Positions 1 through 20,021 are shown, counted from the first letter of the stretch. The stretch: DNA of 64,000 bases from Brachyhypopomus gauderio (GCF_052324685.1 NC_135211.1:9739414-9803413), one strand, 5' to 3'. A program made the numbers and translations. Notes: generated from the sequence alone by a model not told the origin.

Positions 1-1615
1 GGTTTCACTGTACCATTTCTTCATAAATCCATTTTATCTTCATACCACATTTAGGCGAATTGAAGCACTCATGTCAAATAGGCTGAATTAGGACATCAAT
101 TTCTCAGAAATCTCCCATAATGCCAACACAATTCCACTGCTGCATGAGAAAATACACCCTTAACTAACATCACAGTAAGTATGAACAGGTTTCACTGTAC
201 CATTTCCTCATAAATCTATTTTATCTTCATACCACATTTAGGCGAATTAAAGCACTCATGTTACATAGGCTGAATTAGGACATCAATTTCTCAGAAATCT
301 CCCATAATGCCAAAACAATTCTAGTACTGCATGAGAGTATGCATCCTTAACTATCACCACAATAAGTTTGAACAGGTTTCACTGTACCATATCCTCATAA
401 ATCCACTGCATTTAGGCTAATTAAAGCACTCATGTCAAATAGGCTGATCAATTTCTCAGACTTTTCCCATAATGCCAAAACAATTCCACTGCTGCATGAG
501 AGTATGAATCCTTAACTATCATCACAGTAAGTATGAACAGGTTTCACTGTACCATTTCTTCATAAATCCATTTTAGGTTCATAATGCATTTAGGCAAATT
601 AAAGCACTCGTGTAAAATAGGCTGAATTAGGACATCAATTTCTCAGAAATCTGCCATAATGCCAAAACAATTCCACTGCTGGGTGAGAGTATGAACCCTT
701 AACTATCATCACAGTGAGGATGAACAGGTTTCACTGTATCATTTCCTCATAAATCCATTTTAGGTTTACAAAGCATTTAGGCGAATTAAAACACTCATGT
801 CACATAGGCTGAATTAGGACATCAATTTCTCAGACATTTCCCATAATGCCAACACAATTCCACTGCTGCATGAGAGTATGAACCCTCAACTATCATCACA
901 GTAAGGATAAACAGGTTTCACTGTACCATTTCCTCATAAATCCATTTTATCTTCATACCACATATAGGCAAATTTAAGCCCTCATGTCAAATAGGCTGAA
1001 TTGGGGCATGAATTTCTCAGACATTTCCCATAATGCCAAAAGAATTCCACTGCTCCATAAGAGTATACACCCTTACCTATCATCACAGTAAGTATGAACA
1101 GGTTTCACTGTACCATTTCCTCATAAATCCATTTTTTGTTCATAATGCATTTAGGCTAATTAAAGCATTTGTGTCAAATAGGCTGAATTAGGACATCAAT
1201 TTCTCAGAAATCTGCCATAATGCCAAAACAATTCCACTGCTGTATGAGAGTATGAACCCTTACCTGTCATCACAGTAAGTATGAATAGGTTTCACTGTAC
1301 CATTTCTTGATACATCCATTTTATCTTCATACCACATTTAGGCGAATTAAAGCACTCATGTCAAATAGGCTGAATTGGGGCATGAATTTCTCAGACATTT
1401 CTCAGACATCCCAACACAATTCCACTGCTGCATGATAGTATGAATCTTTAACTATCATCACAGTAAGTTTGGACAGATTTCACTGTACCATTACCTCATA
1501 AATCCATTTTAGGTTCATTCTGCATTTAGGCGAATTAAAGCACTCATGTCAGATAGGCTGAATTAGGAAATCAATTTCTCAAAAATCTCCCATAATGCCA
1601 AAAACAATTCCACTG
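1..1615 (+). repeat. 187-bp satellite array, left block
   Basis: The phrase GGTTTCACTGTACCAT recurs at 1, 188, 375, 540, 727, 914, 1101, 1288 and, slightly changed, 1475. The spacing is 187 bp each time except one unit shortened to 165 bp, giving about 8.6 units. Each unit is AT-rich, has no open frame, and runs from the GGTTTCACTG phrase to a conserved CAATTCCACTGCTGCATGAG phrase. The array stops within a unit at about 1615, where unrelated sequence and then the LINE begin. The same unit appears in reverse orientation at 4790-6290. A period near 187 bp is typical of fish satellites. Confidence 0.93.
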
Positions 1616-1639
1616 GGGTGGAATGGTCAGGGGTAATTT

Positions 1640-4600
1640 CTTGACTTCTTGTAATTTTAACTTTTTCTTCTTCTTCTTCGTCTTTCGGCCATTCCTGTTT
1701 AGGGGTCGCCACAGCGGGTCAAACTCCTCCATCTGGCCCTGTCTTGAGTGTCCTCCACTGACACACCAGCCACTCTCATATCCTCTACCACTGCATCCAT
1801 AAACCTCCTCTTAGTTCTACCTCTCCTCCTCTTGCCTGGAAGTTCCATCCTCAAGACCCTCCTACCAATATACCTCTCCTCCCTCCTCTGTACATGTTCA
1901 AACCATCTCAATCTCGCTTCTCTAACTTTATCTTCAAAGCATGCTACATGTGCTGATCCTCTAATTTCTGATCCTATCCTTCCTCGTCACTCCAAATGAG
2001 AATCTCAACATCTTCATCTCAGACACCTCCATCTCCCTCACCTGTCTCTTTGTCAGTGCCACTGTCTCCAGTCCATACAACATAGGAGGTCTCACTACTG
2101 TCCTATAGATCTTTCCTTTCATTCTAGCCGACACCCTTCTATCACAGATCACCCCAGACACTCTACACTACCCTGCCTGCACTCTCTTCTTTACCTCTCT
2201 TTCACTTCCTCCATTACTCCAGTACCCTTGACCCTAAATAGGTAAACACGTCAACCTTCACCAAATCAACTCCTTGTAACTGGACCTGTCCACCGTCTGC
2301 CCTCTCATTCACACACATGTACTCTGTTTTACTCCTGCTCACTTTCATTCCCCTGCTCTCCAAAGCATATCTCCGTCTTTCCAAGCTCACCTCCACCTGC
2401 TCCCTACTCTCACTACAGATCACAATGTCATCAGCAAACGTCATAGTCCAAGGGAACTCCTGCCTAACCTCGTCCGTCAGTCTGTCCATGACAATTGCGA
2501 ACAGAAAGGGACTCAGGGCTGATCTCTGATGTAGTCCTACCCCCACTTTAAACCCGTCTGTCATTCCTACTGCACATCTCACTGCTGTCACACTGTTCTC
2601 ATACATATCCTGCACCACCCTCACATACTTTTCTTCTACTCCTGACTTCCTCATACAATACCACAGCTCCTGTCTCGGTACTCTATCATAAGCTTTCTCT
2701 AAGTCAACAAACACACAATGTAACTCCTTCTGTCCTTCCCTATACTTCTCCATTAACACTCTCAAAACAAACATAGCACCTGTGGTGCACTTAGCTGGCA
2801 TGAAACCATACTGCTGCTCACAGATCTCTACCTCTCCTCTAAGCCTAGCTTCCAATACTCTTTCCCACTGTTGACTGATCAACTTTATTCCCCTGCAATT
2901 ACTAGAGCTCTGAACGTCGCCCTTATTCTTGAAAATCGGCACCATTATGCTTCGTCTCCACTCCTCAGGCATCTTCTGAACTTCCAAGATTCTGTTAAAT
3001 AACCCAGTCAAAAACTCCACTGCTGTCTCTCCCAAACATTTCCATACCTCCACTGGAATATCATCCGGTCCAACTGCCTTACCACACTTCATTCTCCGAA
3101 TTGTAGCCCTTACTTCCTCCTTGCTCATCTGGGGCACTTCCTGATTCACAACCACTACCTCTTCTAACCTTCTTTCCCTTTCATTCTCTTGATTCATCAG
3201 TTCCTCAAAATACTCCTTCCACCTTCCCAAGACACTCTCCTCACCACACAACACATTTCCACCTTTATCCTTTATCATCATAACCTGCTGCACATCCTGC
3301 CCATCATGGTTTCTCTGTCTGGCCAATCTGTACAGACCCTTTGCCCCTTCCTTAGTGTCCAACTTCTCATACAGCTTGCTATATGCCTTCTCTTTAGCTT
3401 CTGCCACTGCTCTCTTTGCCTTACGACACATCTCCTTGTACCTCTGTCTACTTTCCTCATCTCGCTGAAAATCCCAATTCTTTTTAGCCAACCGCTTTCC
3501 TCTCAAACTTTCCTGAACTTCCTCATTCCACCACCACAACTCCTTGTCTATCTTCCTCTGACTTGAGGTCACACCAAGTACCTTCCTAGCCACATCCCTC
3601 ACTGCATTTGAAGTCTCATCCCAGGTATCCAGAACACCACCACCATTACCCAGTACCTGCCTCACCTCATCCCTGAATTTTACACCACAGTCCTCATCCT
3701 TTAACTTCCACCACCTGATTTTAGGTTCCACTCTCACTCTCTTCCTCTTCTTCACCTCCAAAACCATCCTACATATCACCATCCTATGCTGTTTAGCTAC
3801 ACTCTCCCCTGGTAACACCTTGCAATCACTAACTTCTTTCAGGTTTTGTCTCCTACAGAGGATATAGTCGACCTGTGTGCATCTTCCCCCACTCCTATAC
3901 GTTACCCTGTGCTCTTCCTTTTTCTTAAAGTAAGTGTTAACTACAGCCATCTTTATCCTTTTAGCAAAATCTACCACCATCTGTCCTTCCATATTCCTTT
4001 CATTAACACCATATCTACCCAACACCTCCTCATCACCACTGTTCCCTCCACCATGTCCATTTAAATCTGCTCCAATACCCACTCTCTCTTCTTTAGGAAC
4101 CTGCAAAACAACTTAATCTAACTCTCTCCAGGAGAATTTTTCTCCTCCACATCACAACCTACCTGAGGAGCATAACCACTGATGACATTCATCATCACCC
4201 AATCAATCGCTAACTTTACACAGATCACCCTGTCACTTACTCTCTTTACCTCCACTCTTACTAAACTCATCCTTCAGGATTACCCCTACTCCATTTCTCT
4301 TCCTGTCTACACCATGATAGAAGAGTTTGAAGCCAACACCAATGCTCCTGGCCTTGCTCCCCTTCCACTTGGTCTCCTGTACACACAGTATATCTATCTT
4401 CCTCCTCTCCATCGCATCAGCTAGCTCTCTCCCTTTGTCATAGAGCCCAAATTCAATGTACCAATTCTAACCTCCACCTTCCTGCTCTGCCTCCTCTCCT
4501 TCAGCTTCAGGACCCTCTTCCCCCCTCTCCTCCTCCTCCTTGTCCAAACAGTAGTCCAATTTCCGCTAATGCCCTTTTGGACAACAGCACCAGTGGTGGT

Positions 4601-4745
4601 CGTTGTTAAACCGGGCCTCGACCGATCCAGTATGGAATATCTATTTTTGATCCGCATCATTTGATTTGCTGCAGTTTTTACACCGGAAGCCCTTCCTGGC
4701 GCAACCCTCCCTATTTATCCGGGCTTGGGACCGGCACTAAAATAC
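1640..4745 (-). mobile_element. Decayed near full-length RTE-like LINE retrotransposon
   Basis: Read on the minus strand this is a non-LTR retrotransposon of about 3.1 kb. Its 5' end (4745-4420) codes the start of an apurinic-type endonuclease containing IGTLNLGS, followed after frame breaks by LCVQETKWKG. The long frame 4106-2214 carries the rest of the endonuclease (GADLNGH, QVDYIL) and a reverse transcriptase with the catalytic FADD box in TFADDIVI. Frames near 2160-1961 and 1911-1699 carry the C-terminal part (RWFEHVQRRE, ELPGKRRRGR, RWRSLTRCGD). The 3' end at about 1665-1680 has a GAA-rich simple tail. At least three frame breaks make it inactive. The C-terminal signature is that of the common fish RTE-type elements; clade assignment is from recognition, not alignment. 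It lies exactly between two inverted satellite blocks. Confidence 0.85.
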
Positions 4746-4789
4746 ACTGGTGTGTGCACCCTAGTGGCTAGGTTATTAGCTATATAGTT

Positions 4790-6290
4790 AGTGGCTATTT
4801 GACATGAGTGCTTTAATTCACCTAAATGCATTATGAACCTAAAATGGATTTATGAAAATATGGTACAGTGAAATCTGTCCAAACTTAATGCGATGATAGG
4901 TAAGGGTACATACTCTCATCCAGCAGTGGAATTGTTTTGGCATTATGGGAGATTTCTGAAAAACTGATGTCCAAATTCAACATATTTTACATGAGCGCTT
5001 TAATTAGCCTAAATGCATTGTGAACCTAAAATGGATTTATGAGGAAATGGTACAGTGAAACCTGTTCAAACATACTGTGATGATGGCTAAGGGTTCATAC
5101 TCTTATACAGCAGTGGAATTGTTTTGGCATTATGGAAGATTTCTGAGAAATTGATGTCCTAATTCAGCCTATTTGACATGAGTGCTTTAATTCGCCTAAA
5201 TGCATTGTGAACCTAAAATGGATTTATGAAGAAATGGTACAGTGAAACCTGTTCATACTTACTGTGGTCATAGTAAAGGGTTCATACTCTCATGCAGCAG
5301 TGGAATTGTTTTGGCATTATGGGAAATTGATGTCCTAATTCAGCCTATGTGACATGAGTGTTTTAATTCGCCTAAATGCTTTGTGAACCTAAAATGGATT
5401 TATGAGGAAATGGTACAGTGAAACCTGTTCAAACATACTGTGATGATGGCTAAGGGTTCATACTCTTATACAGCAGTGGAATTGTTTTGGCATTATGGAA
5501 GATTTCTGAGAAATTGATGTCCTAATTCAGCCTATTTGACATGAGTGCTTTAATTCGCCTAAATGCATTGTGAACCTAAAATGGATTTATGAAGAAATGG
5601 TACAGTGAAACCTGTTCATACTTACTGTGGTCATAGTAAAGGGTTCATACTCTCATGCAGCAGTGGAATTGTTTTGGCATTATGGGAGATTTCTGAGAAA
5701 TTGATGTCCTAATTCTACCTATTTGACATGAGTGCTTAAATTCGCCTAAATGTGGTATGAAGATAAAATGGATTTATGAAGAAATGGTACAGTGAAACCT
5801 GTCCATACTTACTGTGATGATAGATAAGGGTGTATACTCTCATGCAGCAGTGGAATTGTGTTGGCATTATGGGTGATTTCTGAGAAATTGATGTCCTATT
5901 TCAGACAATTTGACATGAGTGCTTCAATTCGCCTAAATATGGTATGAAGATAAAATGGATTTATGAAGAAATGGTACAGTGAAACCTGTTCATACTTACT
6001 GTGATGATAGATAAGGGTGTATACTCTCATGCAGCAGTGGAATTGTTTTGGCATTATGGCAGATTTCTGAGAAATTGATGTCCTAATTCAGCATATTTTA
6101 CATGAGTGCTTTAATTCGCCTAAATGCATTATGAACCTAAAATGGATTTATGAAGAAATGGTACAGTGAAACCTGTTCATACTTACTGTGATGACAGTTA
6201 AGGGTGTATACTCTTATGCAGCAGTGGAATTGTTTTGGCATTATGGGATATTTCTGAGAAATTGAGCCTATTTGACATGAGTGCTTTAAA
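4790..6290 (-). repeat. 187-bp satellite array, right block, inverted
   Basis: This is the same 187-bp unit as at 1-1615 in opposite orientation (for example GGTACAGTGAAACCTG, the reverse complement of the left-block phrase), about 8 units. Two neighbouring units at about 5038-5300 recur almost base for base at 5400-5670, offset about 363 bp, so the block includes a dimeric higher-order repeat. The offset is 11 bp short of two units because one unit lost GAGATTTCTGA near 5325. The last unit degrades at about 6290. Confidence 0.92.
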
Positions 6291-6299
6291 TCATGTCAT

Positions 6300-7973
6300 T
6301 TAAGTTTATATCCAAGCCCTAACAACATTTAAGACTTCAATGTGGATTTTTGAAAAATGGTACAGCAGAATATGTCTATATTTGCACCGGGGATAAGCAA
6401 AGGCTACCCACTCTTGGGTGGTAGTAGGATTTTTTTGGCATTATGGGAAAATTCAGACAAATAGGAAACCACAGTCTCAGAATTAAACACACATTTAAAC
6501 ATCATTACAAATATAAGGACTAGATTTATTAAAAACATGTATAGTCATGGAGTAACCCCCTGCCCTGAACATTTGCAGCATTGCAATACTCCATTATTGC
6601 AATTTTGCAATTATTTTGTTTAGTGTTTATTAAGCAATTGAAATACATTTCTAATTGTTTTTAATGTTGCAAGTAAATTAGTTAAATCAAGTAAAGTATT
6701 TATGAATGTAGAGAAAGCTCTTTAAATAATAGCAAAGAGTTTCTCGGCGCTTAGACAGCCTTAGTATGCGGTGAGCAGCGAAATACCGTAAAATCAAGCA
6801 TATAGGCGCAATAAAATTTAAAGCACGGATGAATCGCAAAAGCGCGGATAGCTTGACCGCGGTCCTTGACAGATTTTCATGCCTGGTTAAGTCTTTGTAA
6901 TTCACAGGTTTGAAAACTCGTTCTCGCCCCCCTACTGTGTAATCTGGTTAGGAATACACCCGAGCTAAACTATCAAGGATAAAGTCATCAGTTTGCTCAC
7001 CTATTTTGACCCAGTTCCCAACCCAACTTTAAGAATAGATTAATGGCGATAATTTTTATATCGCCGGATAAGACTATCACATTATCGAACACCGTTAACG
7101 CCGATAACAGCCCACCACTAACGAAAACTGTTGAAGATCTTGTTGTATGTATGTATGTTTAAACATATACATACATACATAAATTTGTTTATTTTATGCG
7201 TCCTTTCACTTTAAGTCTTCTTGCTCTTTTGTTCATTTATTCTTTTTTTAGTTTTTTAGCTTCCCCTGTACTTTAATTTTTTGTTGGCGTAATTAAAGGT
7301 GAAAATTTAAAAAATCTTCCTCTGCTCTGTCCTTCCTTTTTTCCGAGGGTATTATGACAATTAATAAGTCCTTAAAGATGGCGGAAGTCGACGTCGAGGG
7401 TGGAGGATGTAGGACATAGAAGACGCAGCAATTATGAATATGAAATCCACCCCTAAAATCCCTGAAATTTAAGTTCACGGATCCGTAGTCCAGGGTTTTA
7501 AATTGTAATGTGCATGTGAAATAGTTAGTGATGCAGTTAATGTTCGCTTTAGAAATAAATCTAATTGGCTGACACACGCCATCTCCTGTTCTGAGTGGCC
7601 ATTCGCAGAGTCGCCCCCAGGCACGTTCCATTTAGTCAGAACATGGGGAAGAGAAAACTATATTGGTGCAAGGCTAATTTAGTATAGTTTGCGATAATAA
7701 ACCACCGTTGCTTTTGATTATTATGTAATGTAATTCCATTTGTTGTACCTACATTTGCTGTCGTTTAATAAATGCATTATTAAACAAACAAGACACTAGG
7801 AATATATTTCACCCCCTCAAAACGCAATGGTACTTTCGTATTTGAATTCCGTGAATAGTGGCGAGGCTCCACCGTTTTACACTTTCTACTCTGAAATACT
7901 GAGCTTTACCAAAGCTTATTAGCAAATAAATATTTGCCCATTTCTTTTTTCCTCTCTGTTGAGTTCTCGAGAC
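6300..7973. other. AT-rich upstream region of aldh4a1
   Basis: I see no supported coding exon here. It includes a small palindrome of TATG/CATA units at about 7143-7181. Short open frames at 6687-6905 and 7293-7631 on the minus strand show no recognisable domain or splice structure. The last few hundred bases should hold the aldh4a1 promoter and 5' UTR, but no clear TATA box was identified. Confidence 0.5.
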
Positions 7974-14561
<6,588 letters not shown>

Positions 14562-15050
14562 GTGAACTCAACCATTATGTCCACAAAGTAGTCCTTTATC
14601 CATAATCCAGTGTTCTGATGATGGCTCTCTCTCCCACAATTTCTTAATCGAGGCAAATGAGAAACCAAAGCCATTATTTCATTTTCTTGATTTAGTATTT
14701 ATCAAACGTGGCTTTGTGAAGATGGCCAAATGTCTCTCGGAGCATTACAAAACAGATGGAACTGGAGCTATGGCCTCGTGAGGTGCTGCCCGTGTCCAGT
14801 GTGTTGACATGAAAATGTGAGACTAGGAAAACTAGTGAGAATGACTACTGGGGCTCCAGCTACTGAATATGTGAATGTGGTTGTAAGACTGAACTTTGAC
14901 TTCGCAGACTTCCATTGCCTGCAGTGGCATCCCAGTCTACATACAACACCAGGCTACACAAAACAACAGTTTTACAATTATTGCAATTATTTTATTAGAG
15001 TATTTATTATGATTCTAATAGAACATTTTAATTTAAATTGCAATTAAATT
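14562..15050 (+). other. aldh4a1: aldh4a1 3' UTR (approximate)
   Basis: This is non-coding sequence after the TGA at 14559-14561. Candidate polyadenylation signals are ATTAAA near 15042 and AATAAA near 15374. The true 3' end cannot be fixed from sequence alone. Confidence 0.45.
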
Positions 15051-15059
15051 ACAAGTACA

Positions 15060-17180
15060 CAAATAACTACCAAAACCCGATCTTGGTAGTATTCTTATTT
15101 TTCTTATTTAAGGTTTAGCTCAGTTTTCCCTTGAAATTTGGTTATATGAGCTCTGTGGCTTTTATCAGAAAAACACAAGTTTGGAAAAACAATCCGTACA
15201 GGCCAGTCTCTTGTGCCTCAGTGAATGATGGTGACAGTCCTTTGTGATTTTCAGCAAAACCTCCTGGTGTTTTTTTAACTGCAAATATTGATTTAATATA
15301 TAGAATTCTATATAGACATTTAACAAGACATGTTTACTGTGGCACAATGTACTGTTGTAGTAATTATCTGCCAAAATAAAACTATTTTTGCTGAGTTGAC
15401 TGGTCTGGCAAAATGTGTGACCCACCCACGTAATCTAAATAGTTACTACGTTCACATTTTCATTGTCAGTCAGTGTAAAACTGACACACCCCTCAGCAGC
15501 ACCCATGGTAGGTGCGCGCCCCCCAATGGCGCCTTAGAGCAGAGCACCCTTGGCAGTGGCCCCCAAGCCCACACACACCCCCTGTGGCAACTAGATAAAA
15601 ATTAAGGTATAAAACATAGAAAACCCTATTTTTCAATGTCTCCAGACATACCGGACCAATAAAGTTGCTAAGAAAAAGCATCTCTGGTATTGATCTGAAA
15701 CGGTGAACGCCAGTGTCACTGCTGCAGAACTCAACAAAGAGTATCAGGTAGTCATGCAGGTATTTGGTCCATGTTGTGTGGTTCATCTTAGCAGGTCATT
15801 TTGAACCAGCTTTTAAGGTGTTTGGCTGCCCATGTGTTTCCCATATGCTCATGCTTCCTCGCAGTTTAGCATAAATTGAGCTTCATTGGGTCGCTAACTT
15901 TAGAGGTGTTCAGCTTTCATATAAGAGCCTTCATTGAACACCTACCTTTTTCTTCTCTCTGCTTGACCCCATTGAAGTATAACGTAGTGTTCTTCGCGTC
16001 TTTGACGTGTACTGACCCTTAATGGAAAGTGTTAATCACATATATAATATGTCAATCAATATGTACACATGATCTAGGATCCGCAGATCTACTCTCAGTG
16101 ATAATACGTCGCAAGTTGTTCCTTAGTGTGATACTTGTCAGATGCTGCCCTCTAGTGGCCTGTCAGATAATATTAAAGCATGATGTGACACTGTCTGCTG
16201 AGAAAGTGATTCATTCCTAATTGACTACGTGAAAATGCCCAGGAGCTTTATGTTCCAAGTCAGACTTATAAATCTGAATGTTAAAATACTTTTAAAATGT
16301 GATCAGTCACCCGCTGTTGCTCAAACAGGCAGTGGGCCAGTACTGGTCACATTCCTAGTACAAACACTTTCTCAGCACAGTATTGGAACTGCTTGTAGTC
16401 ATAATTAACTTCGTAAGCTTGTCTAAAGTTCATGTCCCTGAGAGAGAGCTTAATTAAGTAAACCCCATCATTAAACTATATTTGGTCTTGACAGTCAATA
16501 ACTTTTAACATAGTAAACCAGATACCTATGAAAGCAGTGGCTTATAAATTTGGCTTGTGTGAGAAAAAAGTCAATAAGGCCAGTTGCAAAAACTATGTTC
16601 TGAGTAAGAGACAACGGTAAATATGCAAATTCACAAGCAAAATAAATACTAATCCTAACCCTAAATGCACAAACCATGTGCAGTGGTGTTTTTGGGCATC
16701 AGTGTGAATGTGTAGTTATGCAAATTGTGTAAAGTGGAAAGAATGCAAATCTCTTTAAATCCAGTTCATGACTGCTTATTCTTAAATCATGCTTTTCACA
16801 CCAAGTTTTGTGAAAGCATATTTTTGTTATTTTGTAAAAGTGAAAATCAAGCCAAAGTTCTTAGGCAACAGATAAAAAATACTTTTTAGGTTTAATGTTT
16901 TATTTGTCTCAAAATAATTACATATTTTGACAATTCTATCAACATGATAGATTAAATAGGCCTGCCTATACTTTGTCTACAAGACTTTTTTTTACAATAT
17001 GTAAAGGAAAATGATCTCCATATAGTGGAGTATAGCACAATCACATGTATATCTGTTCGCTGGGTAATTGCTAAGACAACAATTACATTTACACAAAGTC
17101 ATGTTCTACTACATGACAAATCTATAAATGATATTTCTTAAACAAGAAATTCTTTAAAAGGAAGTTGTCCTTGAAACGTC
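15060..17180. other. Intergenic stretch between aldh4a1 and the first her gene
   Basis: The two genes are convergent. No supported gene is seen. An AATAAA on the minus strand at 16904-16899 is a plausible poly(A) signal for the her gene at 17185-17708. Confidence 0.5.
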
Positions 17181-17184
17181 TAAG

Positions 17185-17708
17185 TCACCATGGTCTCCAA
17201 AGCTGCTGCGCACCGCTGTCAGTTGTACATTTGGGAATATGGACACTCTTTATGGCTGGTTTGGCTTGGGTTAAACGTTGGTTCTGAACCGTGAGGTGAT
17301 GCACAGTCTTTTCCAAACACCTAGCGAATCCGTCCGCGTAGCTCTGTTCCGGTGTGTCGGTGTAAAGTTTCGCTCGGGAAAACGAGTTGCTTTTCAGGTA
17401 CGTCACAGCCATCTCCAGAATCTCAGCCTTCTCCAGTTTGGAGTTGGTCTGCTTGGTGCTCAACATGCCCGTCAGAAGCACATTCAGCTGATCGATGCTG
17501 CTGTTGATTCGATCTCTGCGCATTTTCTCCACAAATGGTTTCCTTAACTGGAAAAATATGATGCTTAGCTTTAATTAGATGATTCTAGCAGTACTAAATG
17601 TTTTAATTCTGAAAATGCTTAACAGTCGGACTACATAACAATTTTTATGACGGAAATACTCACTTTGGTTTTATGTCTTTGGGTGGTTTTATACTCGCGG
17701 GGTGCCAT
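17185..17708 (-). CDS. Hes5-type bHLH-Orange repressor (her gene), two exons
   Basis: This is a Notch-effector transcription repressor of the Hes/Her class. Coding exons on the minus strand are 17708-17664 (MAPREYKTTQRHKTK) and 17547-17185, joined across a GTGAGT donor and a CAG acceptor, giving 135 aa. The basic region has KPFVEKMRRDRIN (residues 18-30), followed by the HLH to about residue 67 with the SKLEKAEILEMAVTYL helix 2. An Orange domain lies at about 83-100 (SYADGFARCLEKTV), and the Groucho-binding WRPW is at 132-135, immediately before TGA. Sequence and position beside aldh4a1 suggest a her2- or Hes5-like gene, but I cannot fix the orthologue. The gene looks intact. A TATA box and a Su(H) site lie just upstream. 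Confidence 0.9.
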
Positions 17709-17751
17709 TGTCTCGCTAGGTCGTGTGCTTGGCCTAGTAAACGTGTCGTGT

Positions 17752-17812
17752 TTTATACGCTGCCTTTCGCGCGTTTCTTGATTGTAATCGTGTTGTGAGG
17801 AGTTTCTCACAC
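17752..17812 (-). promoter_or_regulatory. her promoter: TATA box and RBPJ/Su(H) site
   Basis: On the minus strand TATAAAA lies at 17758-17752, about 45 bp before the ATG. GTGTGAGAAAC lies at 17812-17802 and fits the Su(H)/RBPJ consensus YRTGDGAD. The same GTGTGAGAAACTCC string occurs in the three her4-like promoters of this window. Confidence 0.7.
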
Positions 17813-17829
17813 TCGGGAGCCACTCCATG

Positions 17830-20015
17830 GCTAAGAGGTGTCAACATCTCAGCAAGATCCACACTGTTGTGTGACTGCCAGACAAACGAGATGAGAGGGA
17901 ACAGGTGGACGGAGCAATAAATGCTGAAAAAACTGACTGCAGACTAAAAGCAGACTGTTCTGGGCCAGATACGCCCGTTTATGGCACATTCGGATCAGTT
18001 ATGACAATGACAATGAATTGTATGTCAGCTTTATCATTCGAACGTAAGCTTTCTCGTTGAATGTTTTAACACGTGGCCAATATGCACTTTATTACATACG
18101 TCATTTCTATTTTGAAACAAATCCCAGCAGTGGACAGACTCGAATAGTCTTTTTCAACTGTTCGACCCAGTAACATTTAGGCCTACGTATTTGCAATTTG
18201 CAAAAGTAAGATCGATATTTCCCGTGCAGTCAAAATGTCATTTCACCTAAGGTGAACTTTAAACTCAGCTTCGCGAAAATAAACAAGAAAACTACGGCGT
18301 GTGTATATTACGAAATTTTACAAAATTATTAGGAATGCATGCTTACACCTCCTGTGTCAGATAGGCTCTATATATAATTTTTATGTACCGCTCATTGGAA
18401 TCTCACAACGTAATACATTACGTGCTATTGGAGTTGCAACAACGATAACTACTGTTAATAGTTATTCTGTTCATCGTAAACTCTGTAACATTGGAGCAAC
18501 TGAAAGATTGATTGAGGCGCCAGTACTAATGTGGTAATAAGTGTGGCACGCTTCTATGGGCCTTGTGTTGAAGTGGAGCTGTGGGAACGCTGCGACTAAA
18601 CGGGCTCTGTGAAGTTGGCGCGCGACAGCTCAAAAGCGCAGCTGGCTCCTGTGCGCGGGAAACTTGTTAGCGAAGGAGAACGACGGAGGAAAATGCATTT
18701 CTTTCTCAGATTTAAATAAAAAAATAGAATACAAATAAAGTTTCTGACAAATTATTTAAATGTCGAACTTAAAAATAATAGACTGACACACTCAAGGCTA
18801 ATCAAGGACTCAGGTGACAATATCTCAGCATGACTGCAGTCTGACAGTCTAGCCTATACTGTAACAGAATTTAGTCTTGACCATGTGTTTAAAACAAACA
18901 AACAAAATATAATACCATAAACTGTTGCTCATAAACTAATCCTAACCCTCTTATTGCATCTTAAAATATAACAATATACGTGTGTGCACGTGGTGGGGAA
19001 ATGGTTGGGGTGGAAGTTAACCCCAAACTCCTTTCCCACACTTACTTCCACCTCCCGCCAAAAGTAGCTTGTATAGGCACAATGCGTGCCACCACCCTGC
19101 GCCACTGCCATTCACCGCGTGGCCCTTCCCTGACACTGTCTCAGCCACACACACAGAGTGTGAGAGGCAGATGCTGAGCGTAATCCTCAGCGTGATCTGT
19201 CGGCAGCATTCCGTCAGCGCGGGACCTAGGAAACCCTTGACCTGCCCTCACTGGAGAGGAATCTCGACCTTAATGGGACGCTCAATGGCATTCGGGGGTC
19301 ACGTGACCCAGCATTCAGGCAGGACGTGAAAAGCCACTTTGAGTGCGAAATTGTGGCATTGTTAAACACCTTCTGCCCCATTAGGAAGCGGCCCCTGTGT
19401 GTCGGCACTTGCCAGCGTGTTCATGGTCATTAAGAAAAAAAAGAATTAAAGAAGCCTGGAGAAAAAACGTTAAATTGTGAGCATTGCGCTAACTCAGTCT
19501 ATCAGTTATAGATGATTAAATATTAGTTATAGATGATTAAATATTTATAAATATTCACATTTCAACAGGTAGCTTAATTGCTCTATTGTTCTGAACCTTA
19601 AATAACAACAGGTGAAATCAGGTTATGGGCAAAGCAGTGGTAATGCATTAAATATGCTCAGTGGTCTCCTTAAGCAGGTGCATGATGTGTGGTTGCACAC
19701 ATGCCTGCAGGGGTGTGTTTGGGTACACGCTGCTGCACCTTGATGGGATCTGTCAATAGGACTCTACCTGTAGGCCTCTCTAAGGTGAGTGGTAGTGAAG
19801 GGGGCTTTGTGTGTGTAAGCAGAGGTCCAGATGGTCTATTGAGGCTGGGGAATAATACAGGACACTGGATCAGTGGCATCAGGGTGGGGCCAGACGCTGA
19901 ATGAGGCCAAAGTGTGGGAAACAGGCACAGGTTGAAGCTCTCACACATTCCTCGCTGGAGACGGCTTCTTTGGCCATGCTTAGATACTCGGGCAGCTGGG
20001 CACACCGCCATGGAG
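17830..20015. other. Intergenic region with RBPJ-like sites
   Basis: No gene is supported. GTGTGGGAAA occurs on the minus strand at about 19032-19041, with a weak SOX-like partner (GGCACGCATTGTGCC, reverse complement) near 19073. It occurs on the plus strand at 19912-19921. TGTGGGAA lies near 18570. These may be distal parts of the her regulatory landscape. A GT microsatellite follows. Confidence 0.4.
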
Positions 20016-20019
20016 AGAC

Positions 20020-20021
<2 letters not shown>

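Noticed and set aside
1-1615. CRISPR-like array
   Set aside because: The 187-bp units are contiguous and similar throughout, with no spacers, in a fish genome; it is a satellite.
2317-4424. Plus-strand open frames in the LINE region
   Set aside because: They are antisense to the RTE-like reverse transcriptase and have low-complexity composition.
7293-7631. Minus-strand frame of 112 codons upstream of aldh4a1
   Set aside because: No recognisable domain, no splice sites or promoter context, and AT-rich surroundings.
18630-18670. E2F-like GCGCGGGAAAC as a promoter mark
   Set aside because: A single short motif without TATA, CpG cluster or adjacent exon is not enough.
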